Shown: piece by piece, positions 8,537 to 19,745 of the stretch
How the letters are laid out: each line of letters starts with the position of its first letter
Position numbering within the stretch: the stretch's first letter is position 1
Source: Streptomyces sp. MUM 2J
Lineage (GTDB): Bacteria > Actinomycetota > Actinomycetes > Streptomycetales > Streptomycetaceae
Direction: 5' to 3'
NCBI RefSeq assembly: GCF_022414535.1
Contig: NZ_JADWYM010000024.1
Span: forward strand, 1-64,000
DNA: 64,000 nucleotides
Position numbers and translations under genes: made by a program
Notes under the pieces: generated by a model
The model's database searches: none
Seen by the model: only the letters and a program-made list of their open reading frames with translations
What the model was told of the DNA's origin: nothing

Positions 8537-8913
8537 GACGCCAAGGACGCCTTCGTCATCGCCGACCAGGCCCGTATGCGCCGGGACCTGGGCCTGCCGC
8601 GGCCGGGTGACGAGGTCGCCGTGGACCTGCGCACGCTGACCACTGACCGCACCGACCTGGTCTGCGACCGCACCCGCCAGATCAACCGGCTCCGGGCTCA
8701 ACTGCTGGAGACCTTCCCGGCGCTGGAGCGTGCGCTGGAGCCGACCAGCAAGGGTCCTGTGGTGCTGCTGACGGGCTACCAGACCCCGGCGGCGATCCGC
8801 CGCAGCGGCGCCAGACGGATCGAGACGTGGCTGCGCAACCGCAAGGTTCGCGGCGCCGCCGCACTCGCCAGGACCGCGGCCGAGGCGGCCGAAGCCCAGC
8901 ACCGGCACCAGCA

Positions 8914-8939
8914 GTGCCCTCATGGCTCTGCGAGGGCAC
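8914..8939. repeat. Hairpin at the 3' truncation of the IS110 remnant
   Basis: Inverted repeat GTGCCCTC / GAGGGCAC with a 10-base loop, placed where similarity to IS110 ends. It may be the edge of another lost element. From here to about 9030 the sequence is less GC-rich than its surroundings and I do not recognise it. Confidence 0.5.
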
Positions 8940-9035
8940 AACGGCTTCACACTCGTTCAGGGGCAACCATCGTGGGCAAAACGCCGTTTGGCCTGGTCAA
9001 CGTCGCGTCTTGACACTCTCCGTAGATCACGCGCA

Positions 9036-9070
9036 AGAGGGCGGCACCCCCGCACAGGGTGCCGCCCTCT
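9036..9070. terminator. Strong bidirectional hairpin between the IS nest and ppdK
   Basis: A perfect 14-bp stem (AGAGGGCGGCACCC and its complement) with a 7-base loop, followed by CTT. It lies 240 bases downstream of the ppdK stop on the minus strand and just after the end of the IS110 remnant, so it could stop transcription from either side. The 236 bases from here to ppdK hold no credible gene. Confidence 0.75.
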
Positions 9071-9306
9071 CTTGATGTACCGGAGCCGCTGCCGATCGGT
9101 TGAGGGTCGGGTGACAGACAGCGGCTCCGGGGTTCGGGTGGCCGGGAAGGCCGGGTGCGCAGGGCCCGTCCTCCGCGGGCCAGGCCGAGGTGGGGTGATG
9201 GCCGCCCCGGACCGGCCATGCCCCGAAGGGCGCCGGGACCTGCGCGGCCGGCCGCGACGGCGCCGCGGATGCCCACGGCGCAGCACGGCCCCTTCCCGCG
9301 GACCGC

Positions 9307-12054
<2,748 letters not shown>

Positions 12055-12573
12055 GGGTCTCGACTCCTCGAGGACGCGGTGGCTGCCCTGACGGCGAGGA
12101 ACATACCCAGATCGAAGGCGCCTGGGTACGTCCACTTGTGCGTCATGTGCCTGTAACCAGGCGTCGGCCGGTAGATCGAAAGTCAAGGCGGAGCACGTCA
12201 CCTGCCGATCTTGTGTTCACTTCTTGAAGACATCAACCCCCGTAGACCTTCCAGCGTGCTCATTTGAGCGGCATTCGGCACGTCTGTTTTTGCTCGATGA
12301 ACGATCAAAGGATGGCACTCAGTGCCACCCCTTTCAGAAGTGCAGCCGCCCGCAAATCGCTCATCTGAGCGCTACCCCTATCAAGGGTGGCGAGAATCAC
12401 GCTGCCACACCGGCCGGGGTTTCACCATGCGGACGAGTACCCGGACCGAAACATCCCCTTCACGAAACCCGCGGTCGGGCGCCCGCCGGCCGCCCGGCAC
12501 ACGGCCCCCCAGCCGACCCGGCGCAGCCGCCCCTCCCCCGCTTCCACCCCTGCCTCAACCCCGAAGGCGCCGG
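12055..12573. promoter_or_regulatory. ppdK upstream region with a cluster of inverted repeats
   Basis: About 520 bases between ROK (ending 12574) and ppdK, both on the minus strand. It contains several dyads: TACCCAG-N11-CTGGGTA (12104-12128), GCCTG-N4-CAGGC (12149-12162), GCTCA-TT-TGAGC (12258-12269), TGGCACT-C-AGTGCCA (12313-12327) inside a longer AAAGG/CCTTT arm pair, and CGCTCA-TC-TGAGCG (12358-12371). The two GCTCA-N2-TGAGC sites are near-copies 100 bases apart, which suggests operators for one regulator. The part around 12220-12380 is AT-richer than its flanks. I see no coding sequence. Confidence 0.6.
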
Positions 12574-13800
12574 TCAGACGCCCAGCGCCCGCAGCCGCTC
12601 CTCGACCCGCTCCGGCGCGTACAGGTACTCCACCACCAGCGCCCCGGCCCCCACCAGGGCGGCCCGCTCCCCCAGCCGCGAGGTCACCACGTCCAGGTGG
12701 GCGGTCGAACGCGGCAGCGCCCGCTGGTACAGCAGCTCCCGCACCCCTGTCAGGAAGGGCGTTCCGGCCAGATCCCCGGCGATCATGAGGACGCCCGGAT
12801 TGAGCAGGGTCACCACCGTCGCCAGCACGTCCCCGACCCGGCGCCCGGCCTCCCGTGCCAGCCCGGTCGCCTCCGGGTGCCCGGACGCGAGCAGCTGCCG
12901 CACGTCGGAGCCGGACGCCGCCGGGACGCCCGCTTCCACCAGCCGCCGGGCCACGGCGCCTCCGCTGGCGATCGCGGCCAGGCAGCCGTAGGAGCCGCAC
13001 CGGCACAGCGTCTCCGCACCCTCCGGGACGCGGATGTGGCCGATGTCGCCGGCGCCGCCGTCGATGCCGCGGTAGATGGAGCCGTCGACCACGACGCCCG
13101 CGCCTATGCCGGTGGACACCTTCACCAGCACGAACGCCGAGCAGCCCGGGTAGGAGGAGCGCTGCTCGCCGTACGCCATGAGGTTGGCGTCGTTGTCCAC
13201 CAGGACCGGGACCGGGCCGGCGCCCGTGTGCTCGCCGAAGGCCCTGGCCAGCCTGCCCCGTATGTCGTAGCCGTCCCAGCCGGGCATGATCGGCGGCTGG
13301 ACGACCCGGCCGGTCTCGCTGTCGACGGGCCCGGGGACGGCCAGGCCGATGCCGCACACCTCGCCCGGGTGGTGCCCGGCTTCGTGCAGCAGGTCGGCGA
13401 ACCAGCGGCCCAGCTCGCCGAGGACGACGTCCGGACCCTGCTCGACGACCAGGGTGCCGGAGCGCTCGCCGAGGATCTCGCCGGTGAGGGTGAGGACAGC
13501 CGCGCGGGCGTGCCGGGTGTCCAGGTCGGCGGCGAGGAGGACCGCGTGCGCGTCGTCGAACTCCAGGGTGATCGAGGGGCGTCCGCCCAGTGGCGAGCCG
13601 ACCGGGCCGCCGGCTCCCTCACGCAGCCAGCCCGCACGGAAGAGCCGCTCCAGGCGCTGGCCGACCGTGGCCCGGGACAGTCCCGTCACCTGCTGGAGCG
13701 CGCCACGGGTCGTCGCGCGTCCACTGCGGACGAGTTCGAGCAGATCGCCGGCGCTCGCCTGGCTTCCGCCTCGTCCGGTCCTGCCCGGCCGTCCGGTCAT
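12574..13800 (-). CDS. ROK-family transcriptional regulator
   Basis: A 408-residue repressor-type protein. A winged helix-turn-helix occupies about residues 12-75 (GALQQVTGLSRATVGQRLERL) and is followed by a ROK sugar-kinase-like domain. That domain has the phosphate-binding DLDTRHARAAVLTL and GIGLAVPGPVDSETG, and the ROK zinc motif CRCGSYGCL at about residue 265. Members sense sugars or sugar phosphates. It is divergent from a GH63-like hydrolase and a debranching-type enzyme at 13921, its likely targets. ATG at 13800 is chosen over GTG at 13806, because AAGGGGG is correctly spaced only from the ATG. The ligand is not predictable from sequence. Confidence 0.9.
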   Translation of the reverse strand: MTGRPGRTGRGGSQASAGDLLELVRSGRATTRGALQQVTGLSRATVGQRLERLFRAGWLREGAGGPVGSPLGGRPSITLEFDDAHAVLLAADLDTRHARAAVLTLTGEILGERSGTLVVEQGPDVVLGELGRWFADLLHEAGHHPGEVCGIGLAVPGPVDSETGRVVQPPIMPGWDGYDIRGRLARAFGEHTGAGPVPVLVDNDANLMAYGEQRSSYPGCSAFVLVKVSTGIGAGVVVDGSIYRGIDGGAGDIGHIRVPEGAETLCRCGSYGCLAAIASGGAVARRLVEAGVPAASGSDVRQLLASGHPEATGLAREAGRRVGDVLATVVTLLNPGVLMIAGDLAGTPFLTGVRELLYQRALPRSTAHLDVVTSRLGERAALVGAGALVVEYLYAPERVEERLRALGV

Positions 13801-13920
13801 GCGCACCCCCTTGTGTTTCTCAAGCTTGCATTACATATTGGGTTTTGCGTGTTAAATAGACGTAACCCTACGGTGGCCACGGCCGAACCCGTCGGCCGGA
13901 CGTCTTTCGGGGAGTCCCGA
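13801..13920. promoter_or_regulatory. Divergent promoter region of ROK and the hydrolase operon
   Basis: A 120-base gap with an AT-rich island at about 13820-13868 (TTACATATTGGG, GTTAAATAG), strongly different from its flanks. It must hold both promoters and probably the ROK operator, but I cannot place exact -10/-35 boxes. A GGGGAG ribosome binding site precedes the GTG at 13921. Confidence 0.55.
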
Positions 13921-15336
13921 GTGGATCGCACTGCCCAGCTCACCACCCGCCGCGCCGAGCGCGACATTGCATACGATCCGCCACCCACGGCGGATTCGCT
14001 GCACGTCAGGGCCGCACGGGTGCTCGAGGGCAACTGGACGGGCGCCTCCACGGTCCCCTCCCGCGAGCTGTACCCGCACCAGTGGTCGTGGGACTCGGCG
14101 TTCATCGCCGTCGGTCTGCGGCATCTGTCGCCGTTACGGGCCCAGACGGAGCTGGAGACGCTGCTGGCCGCACAGTGGGGCGACGGGCGCATCCCGCACA
14201 TCGTCTTCAACCCCTCCGTCCCACTGGACGCGTACTTCCCCAGCCCCGACTTCTGGCGCTCCTCCACCACCGGGCACACCGCGGGCGCCCCGCGCACCGT
14301 ACAGACGTCGGGCATCGTGCAGCCACCGGTGCACGCGCTGGCCGCCTGGCTGGTGCACTGCGCCGACCCCGGACTGTCCCGGGCGCGCGGCTTCCTCGCC
14401 CGGGTCCACCCCCGGCTGGCCGCCTGGCACCGGTACCTGCTGCACCGCCGCGACCTCGGCGGCACCGGCCTGGCCTCCGTGGTGCACCCGTGGGAACAGG
14501 GCATGGACAACAGCCCCTGCTGGGACCTGCCGCTCGCTCGTGTCGACCCGGCCCCCGCCCGCTCCTTCCGGCGCGCCGACCTCGACCACGGGGCCGCGCA
14601 GGACCGGCCGACCGATCTGGACTACGGGCGCTACGTGCGGCTGGCCGCCGACTACCGGGACGGCCACTACGCCGACGGGGCGGGCGACTTCGCCGTCGAG
14701 GACCCCGCCTTCAACGCCCTGCTCATCGCCTCCGAACACGCGCTCGCCCGGATCGCGCACGAGCTGGGAGCGACGGGGACGGCGCGCCACGCGCGGGCGG
14801 AGCGGCTGACCGGCGTGCTCGTCGACCGGCTGTGGGATCCGTCGGCGGGCATGTTCCTGTGCCGGGACGTGTGCGACGGGCGGCTGATCGGCGAGCGCAG
14901 CGTGTCCGGGCTGATCCCGCTGCTGCTGCCGGGTCTGCCCCGCGGCATCACGACCGCGATGGTCGGCACGCTCACCGGCCCGCACTTCGGGCTGGGCGGC
15001 TCCACCCGGCTGGTGCCCAGCTACGACCTGCTCGGCGAGGCCTTCGACCCGCACCGCTACTGGCGGGGACCGGCCTGGTTCAACACCGCGTGGCTGGTGG
15101 AGCGGGGACTGCGGCTGCACGGCGAGCGCGACCGGGCCGACGCCCTCGCCGAGGCGGTCCTCACCACAGCCGCCGGCTCCGGGTTCGCCGAGTACGTCGA
15201 CCCGTACACCGGCACCGCCTGCGGGGCCACCGGCTTCAGCTGGACCGCGGCCCTCGCACTCGACCTTCTGCACGCCACGCACCACGACACAACAGTCGAC
15301 GACGACCGGACAGTCAGGGGAGGGGACCGGGGATGA
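13921..15336 (+). CDS. GH63-like (alpha/alpha)6-barrel glycoside hydrolase
   Basis: A 471-residue protein resembling the MGH1/GH63 group, which includes mannosylglycerate and glucosylglycerate hydrolases and glucosidases. Family signatures are LYPHQWSWDSAFIAVGL (about residue 45), the substrate-loop segment TSGIVQPPVHALAAW (about 128), HPWEQGMDNSPCWDLP (about 188) and the late WRGPAWFNTAWLVERGL (about 380). It has no signal peptide and so acts in the cytoplasm. GTG start with ribosome binding site GGGGAG. The stop overlaps the next gene as ATGA, so the two enzymes are co-translated. The divergent ROK regulator suggests induction by a sugar. The substrate could be an alpha-glucoside or a compatible solute such as glucosylglycerate; I cannot decide. 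Confidence 0.82.
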   Translation: MDRTAQLTTRRAERDIAYDPPPTADSLHVRAARVLEGNWTGASTVPSRELYPHQWSWDSAFIAVGLRHLSPLRAQTELETLLAAQWGDGRIPHIVFNPSVPLDAYFPSPDFWRSSTTGHTAGAPRTVQTSGIVQPPVHALAAWLVHCADPGLSRARGFLARVHPRLAAWHRYLLHRRDLGGTGLASVVHPWEQGMDNSPCWDLPLARVDPAPARSFRRADLDHGAAQDRPTDLDYGRYVRLAADYRDGHYADGAGDFAVEDPAFNALLIASEHALARIAHELGATGTARHARAERLTGVLVDRLWDPSAGMFLCRDVCDGRLIGERSVSGLIPLLLPGLPRGITTAMVGTLTGPHFGLGGSTRLVPSYDLLGEAFDPHRYWRGPAWFNTAWLVERGLRLHGERDRADALAEAVLTTAAGSGFAEYVDPYTGTACGATGFSWTAALALDLLHATHHDTTVDDDRTVRGGDRG

Positions 15337-17273
15337 CGGAACGGCATCATCTGCTCGTGTACGGGGGGACGTTCGCCGCCGTGGGCGACGGCGGCGACAT
15401 CAGCGGGGTACGGGGCGGCGGCCAGGCCCCGGACGGGCTGTTCGTGCGGGACGCCCGGCATCTGAGCCGCTGGCAGCTGACCGTCGACGGAGCGGTGCCC
15501 GAGACGCTCGCGCCCGTCTCCGACGGCGACACCGCGCGCTGCGTGCTCGTCCCGCGCGGCGGTCGCAACGAACCGCCCGCCTGCACCCTCTTCCGTGAAC
15601 AGGCCGTCGGTGACGCCTCGTTCGTGGAGTCGCTGCGGATCACCAGCAACCGTCCGGTTGCCACCCGGGTCCGGCTCGCCATCACCGCGGACGCCGACTT
15701 CGCCGACCAGTTCGAGTTGCGCTCCGACCACCGTACCTACGTCAAGACCGGCGCCCTGCGCTCCCGTCAGGTCCTCGACCACGGGTTGGAGTTCGCCTAC
15801 CGCCGCGGCGAGTGGCGGTCGTGCACGACGGTGACGGCCGAGCCCGCCCCGGACGCCGTCGAGGAGACCGGCGCCGGCGCCCGCCGCCTGGTGTGGTCCC
15901 TGGACCTTCAGCCGCACGGCACAGCGGAGCTGGTCCTGCGGGTGATGGCGCGCCCGCACGGGGAGAAGCGGGCACTGCGGGTGCCCCGCTCCCCGGCTGC
16001 GATGGCCGAGCAACTGCTGGCGGCGGAGGGCGCGTTCGTGGAGGGCGTGGCCTTCCCGACGGGCTGGCCGGAGCTGGCCGCCGCCTGTGCGCGGGGCCTG
16101 GCCGACCTCGCCGCGCTGCAGATCCCGGCGACCGGACCGGACGGGGAGGAGCTGCGGGTCCCGGCGGCCGGCGCTCCCTGGTTCCTCACGCTGCTGGGCC
16201 GCGACGCCCTGCTCACCTCCCTGTTCGCGCTCCCCTACCGGCCCCAGCTGGCCGCGGCGACGCTGCCCGCGCTCGCCGCGACCCAGGCGACCGAGGCGGG
16301 CTCGGCGTCGGTGGCACAACCCGGCAAGATCGTGCACGAGGTGCGGCACGGCGAACTGGCGCACTTCGGGCAGGTGCCGTTCGGCCGCTACTACGGCTCC
16401 GTCGACGCCACGCCGCTCTTCCTCGTCCTGCTCGGCGCGTATGTCGAGCGGACCGGCGACGCGGCGACGGCCCGCCGGCTGGAACGGCACGCCCGGGCCG
16501 CGATCGGCTGGATGCTCGACCACGGCGGTCTCACCTCCCGCGGCTACCTGGTGTACCGGGCGGACCGCGGCGGTCTCGCCAACCAGAACTGGAAGGACTC
16601 CCCGGGCGCCATCTGCTCGGCCGACGGCACCCGGCCCACGGGGCCGGTGATGGCCGCGGGCGCCCAGGGCTACGCCTACGACGCGCTGCGCCGCACGGCG
16701 TGGCTCGCGCGCACGGTGTGGGAGGACGAGGTGTACGCCGCCCTGCTCGAACAGGCGGCCGGTGATCTGCGGGACCGCTTCCAGCGGGACTTCTGGATGC
16801 CGGAACGCTCCTTCCCGGCGCTGGCGCTGGACGGCGACGGCCGCCCGGTCGACGCGCTGGCCTCGGACGCCGGGCATCTGCTCTGGTCGGGGCTGCTGGA
16901 CAAGGAGTACGGCGAGCTGGTGGGCCGGCGGCTGCTGGAGCCGGACTTCTTCTCCGGCTGGGGCGTGCGCACGCTGGCCGCGGGGCAGGAGGCGTACCAC
17001 CCGCTGTCGTACCACCGGGGTTCGGTGTGGCCGCACGACAACGCGCTGATCACGCTGGGCCTGGCCCGCTACGGCCTGCACGACGAGGCCCGCACGGTGG
17101 CCCACGCCCTGGTCGACGCGGCCACCGCGACCGGTCACCGGCTGCCGGAGGTGCTCGCCGGGTACGGGCGGGACACGCACGCGGAGCCGGTGCCGTACCC
17201 CCACGCGTGCGTGCGCGAGTCGAGGTCGGCGGCGGCGCCGCTGGCCCTGCTCGCCGCGGTGGGCGGGGCGTAG
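15333..17273 (+). CDS. Glycogen-debranching-type amylo-alpha-1,6-glucosidase
   Basis: A 646-residue two-domain protein. The N-terminal 200 residues fit the glycogen debranching N-terminal domain (GGGQAPDGLFVRDARHLSRW, then RVRLAITADADFADQFELR). The C-terminal (alpha/alpha)6 barrel has AGAPWFLTLLGRDALLTSLF, the catalytic-site region QPGKIVHEVRHGEL, FGRYYGSVDATPLF and the late PLSYHRGSVWPHDNALI. It has no signal peptide. It overlaps the GH63-like gene by four bases (ATGA). The pair probably degrades an alpha-linked glucan or glucoside in the cytoplasm under the divergent ROK regulator. The exact linkage is not provable here. Confidence 0.88.
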   Translation: MTERHHLLVYGGTFAAVGDGGDISGVRGGGQAPDGLFVRDARHLSRWQLTVDGAVPETLAPVSDGDTARCVLVPRGGRNEPPACTLFREQAVGDASFVESLRITSNRPVATRVRLAITADADFADQFELRSDHRTYVKTGALRSRQVLDHGLEFAYRRGEWRSCTTVTAEPAPDAVEETGAGARRLVWSLDLQPHGTAELVLRVMARPHGEKRALRVPRSPAAMAEQLLAAEGAFVEGVAFPTGWPELAAACARGLADLAALQIPATGPDGEELRVPAAGAPWFLTLLGRDALLTSLFALPYRPQLAAATLPALAATQATEAGSASVAQPGKIVHEVRHGELAHFGQVPFGRYYGSVDATPLFLVLLGAYVERTGDAATARRLERHARAAIGWMLDHGGLTSRGYLVYRADRGGLANQNWKDSPGAICSADGTRPTGPVMAAGAQGYAYDALRRTAWLARTVWEDEVYAALLEQAAGDLRDRFQRDFWMPERSFPALALDGDGRPVDALASDAGHLLWSGLLDKEYGELVGRRLLEPDFFSGWGVRTLAAGQEAYHPLSYHRGSVWPHDNALITLGLARYGLHDEARTVAHALVDAATATGHRLPEVLAGYGRDTHAEPVPYPHACVRESRSAAAPLALLAAVGGA

Positions 17274-17676
17274 GCCGGCGGCAGCCCGGGCCGGCAACCA
17301 CCGGGCACCCGGACGGCGCGGCAGGGGGGATGCGCCGATCCGGGCGCCCGGTCCTCCTTCCGGGTGCGGTGACGGGCGCGGGCCGGACGGGGTGACGGGC
17401 CCGGGCGGGCCCGGTGACGAGTGCCGGCCGGCGTGACGGGGCGCCAAACGGGCGTGGTGCGATGGCCACCGGACGGGCGGGGCGGGCAGGGGGCGGGCGT
17501 GGGTGCCGCGGTGGTCCGCCCGGCAGGTTGGCGAGGCGTTTGCCCGGTGTTTGCCGGACTCTGAGTGAAGCGGCTGAACACGGACTCCGGCCACCCCGTA
17601 CGGGAGGGCGGTGGGCACCGCCTCCCCCCAGCGTGGGCCCGCCACTTCGTCACGTCGCGCACGGAAGGACCCCGGG
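17274..17676. other. Intergenic region after the debranching enzyme gene
   Basis: About 400 bases of very GC-rich DNA. It holds a G/C hairpin at 17396-17413 (two CGGGCCCG palindromes two bases apart), a likely terminator, and several near-repeats of GGTGACGGG. The right end carries the ribosome binding site GGAAGG for the next gene. No credible gene is seen. Confidence 0.45.
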
Positions 17677-19734
17677 GTGCCCCAGGACACGAGCACACGC
17701 CAGGCAACGGAACCGGCCGAGACAGTCCACACCGACGCGGAGGCACCGGCCGCGGCGCGCGAGGACACCTCCGAGGCACCCGGTACCCCAACCCTCCCCT
17801 CCCCCAGGGGCGAAGCCGAGCCGCCCGGGACCCGGACCGGAGCCGCCCCGCCCCCGGACGACGCCGTCCCGGCGCCCGGGGCCACCGCGTCCCCCGGCAC
17901 AGAGGGCCCGGCACCCGACGCCGAACCCGCCGCGCCCGCGGCGGAGGCCGACCCGCCGCCCTCCGCCGAAACCGCCCCGTCGCCCGAGGACGACCGGGCG
18001 GCTCCCTCGCGTCCCGCGCTGGCCGTGGCCGCCTTCCGTGCCGTCACCCGGCCCGTCCGCCGCCTGCGCCGGGCCGTGCGGCGCTGGAAGTCCGGGCATC
18101 CCGTCCCCGCGCGGGCCCTGTCGCTGACGGTCACCGTGCTGGCGCTCGCGCTCGTCCTCGCCGGGCTGCTGATGCCGAACCGGAGCGAGCAGTTCGAGCC
18201 GGCGGCGTTCGCCCGGATCCCGGTGGAAGGGCTGCTCGCGGCGGCCGTGCTGCTCGCGCTGCCGCGCAGGCCGCGGGCGGTGGTGGCGGCGCTGGCGGGG
18301 CTGGTACTGGGCCTGGTGACGGTGCTGGACCTGCTGGACATGGGCTTCAACTCGTACCTGGGCCGCGGCTTCAACGTGGTCCTGGACTGGCCGCTGCTGG
18401 GCGACGCCGAGTCCTACGTCGCCGACACGATCGGGGGCACGCCGGCCCGGCTCGCCACCGTCGCGGTGGTCGTGCTCGTCGGCGTGCTGCTCGTGCTGAT
18501 GGCACTGGCGGTCGTCCGCATCGGCGGCCTGATCGGCCGTCACCCGTCACGCTCGACGCGCTTGCTGCTGCTGTGCAGCACGGTGTGGATGACCTGCTCG
18601 GCGCTGGACGTGCAGCTCTCCGGGGTCCCGGTGGCCTCCGATCACACCGTGGAGATGGTCCGCTCCCGCGAGCAGGCGGTGCGCGCGACGATCCGCGACG
18701 AGCGGGCGTTCGCGAGGGAGGCCAAGGCCGACGTCTTCGGCGCCACCCCTCCCGACCAGCTCGTGCCGGACCTGCGCGGCAAGGACATGATCTTCACGTT
18801 CATCGAGAGCTACGGCCGCAGCGCCATCGAGGACCCGGTGACGGCCCCGGGCGTCGACCGCACCCTCGACGCACAGACGCAGGCCCTGGCGGAGGCGGGC
18901 TTCCACGCCAAGAGCGGCTGGCTGACGTCGGCGACATACGGCGGCAGCAGCTGGCTGGGGCACTCGACGTTCCTGTCGGGTCTGTGGATCGACAACCAGA
19001 GCCGCTACCGCACCGTCACCGCGGGCGACCATCTGACCCTGACGAAGGCCTTCCAGAAGACCGGTGCGTGGGACACCGTCGGCGTGATGCCGGGCGTGCA
19101 GAAGGGGTGGCCGGAGCAGAAGTTCTACGGCCTGCAGAAGGTCTACGACGCCTTCCACCTGGGCTACCACGGCCCGAAGTTCAGCTGGTCGACGATGCCG
19201 GACCAGTACGCGCTGGAACGGTTCCAGCAGCTGGAGCACGGCCGCAAGCGCGACAAGCCGCTGATGTCGGAACTCATCCTGACCTCCAGCCACCAGCCGT
19301 GGGCGCCGATCCCGAAGCTGGTCGGCTGGGACGAACTCGGTGACGGCCGGATCTTCGGCCCCATGGCGAAGGCGGGCAACGACCCGAAGGACATCATCAC
19401 CGACTCGCAGCGCTCCAAGGAGGAGTACGGCAAGTCGATCGAGTACTCGGTGACCAGCCTGGTGCAGTGGATCCAGCGCTACGGCACCGACGACACCGTC
19501 CTGGTCTTCCTGGGCGACCACCAGCCGATCGCGCGGGTCAGCGGCAACCACGCCAGCCGGGACGTGCCGGTGTCGATCGTCGCCAAGGATCCGAAGGTGC
19601 TGGAGAAGATCGCCGGGTGGAACTGGACGGACGGCCTGCGTCCGGCCCATGACGCCCCGGTGTGGAAGATGAACGCCTTCCGCGACCGCTTCCTGACGGC
19701 GTACGGCTCCGTGCCGCATCCGTCCGGGGGCTGA
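17677..19734 (+). CDS. LtaS-type membrane sulfatase (phosphoglycerol-transferase-like)
   Basis: A 685-residue protein of the alkaline phosphatase superfamily. Residues 1-120 are Pro/Glu/Ala-rich and probably cytoplasmic and disordered. Four membrane helices follow between about 140 and 310, then an extracellular sulfatase domain. That domain begins KDMIFTFIESYGRSAIE (metal-binding Glu) and continues with TYGGSSWLGHSTFLSG (nucleophile region) and VFLGDHQP (metal ligands). The layout is that of LtaS-like enzymes, which transfer phosphoglycerol or similar groups to envelope polymers. Streptomyces species mostly make other teichoic/teichuronic polymers, so the substrate is open. GTG start at 17677 with GGAAGG upstream. 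The gene ends inside a perfect palindrome shared with dusB. Confidence 0.85.
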   Translation: MPQDTSTRQATEPAETVHTDAEAPAAAREDTSEAPGTPTLPSPRGEAEPPGTRTGAAPPPDDAVPAPGATASPGTEGPAPDAEPAAPAAEADPPPSAETAPSPEDDRAAPSRPALAVAAFRAVTRPVRRLRRAVRRWKSGHPVPARALSLTVTVLALALVLAGLLMPNRSEQFEPAAFARIPVEGLLAAAVLLALPRRPRAVVAALAGLVLGLVTVLDLLDMGFNSYLGRGFNVVLDWPLLGDAESYVADTIGGTPARLATVAVVVLVGVLLVLMALAVVRIGGLIGRHPSRSTRLLLLCSTVWMTCSALDVQLSGVPVASDHTVEMVRSREQAVRATIRDERAFAREAKADVFGATPPDQLVPDLRGKDMIFTFIESYGRSAIEDPVTAPGVDRTLDAQTQALAEAGFHAKSGWLTSATYGGSSWLGHSTFLSGLWIDNQSRYRTVTAGDHLTLTKAFQKTGAWDTVGVMPGVQKGWPEQKFYGLQKVYDAFHLGYHGPKFSWSTMPDQYALERFQQLEHGRKRDKPLMSELILTSSHQPWAPIPKLVGWDELGDGRIFGPMAKAGNDPKDIITDSQRSKEEYGKSIEYSVTSLVQWIQRYGTDDTVLVFLGDHQPIARVSGNHASRDVPVSIVAKDPKVLEKIAGWNWTDGLRPAHDAPVWKMNAFRDRFLTAYGSVPHPSGG

Positions 19735-19745
19735 TCAGCCCCCGG
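19724..19745. terminator. 22-bp perfect palindrome containing both stop codons
   Basis: Arms CCGGGGGCTGA and TCAGCCCCCGG meet without a spacer. The TGA of the sulfatase (19732-19734) and the TGA of the convergent dusB (19735-19737 on the other strand) abut at its centre. In RNA it gives a hairpin of about nine pairs from either side, so it is very likely a bidirectional terminator embedded in coding sequence. Confidence 0.8.

Larger units (their letters stand above)
6640..9013 (+). pseudogene. IS110-family transposase, split by an IS4 element and 3'-truncated
   Basis: The N-terminal part (6640-6936) has the IS110 RuvC-like DEDD start (AGVDIGKEHHHCVVIDADG) and the conserved VDPNHGGAALLIGLL. 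Reading stops at the insertion of an IS4 element and resumes in the same frame at 8537 with DAKDAFVIADQARMRRDLG, an exact continuation (GEGKT-DAKDAF). The second part runs through IETWLRNRKV and AAEAAEAQH to about 8909. After that the sequence no longer resembles IS110 and ends at a stop at 9011-9013. The C-terminal Transposase_20 domain, with its catalytic serine, is missing. The element is therefore doubly inactivated. GTG at 6640 is preferred over GTG at 6634, which overlaps the GGAGG ribosome binding site. Confidence 0.9.

Noticed and set aside
12224..12991. Plus-strand frame starting in the ppdK upstream region
   Set aside because: It starts among inverted repeats and runs antisense into ROK; no coding bias in its unique part.
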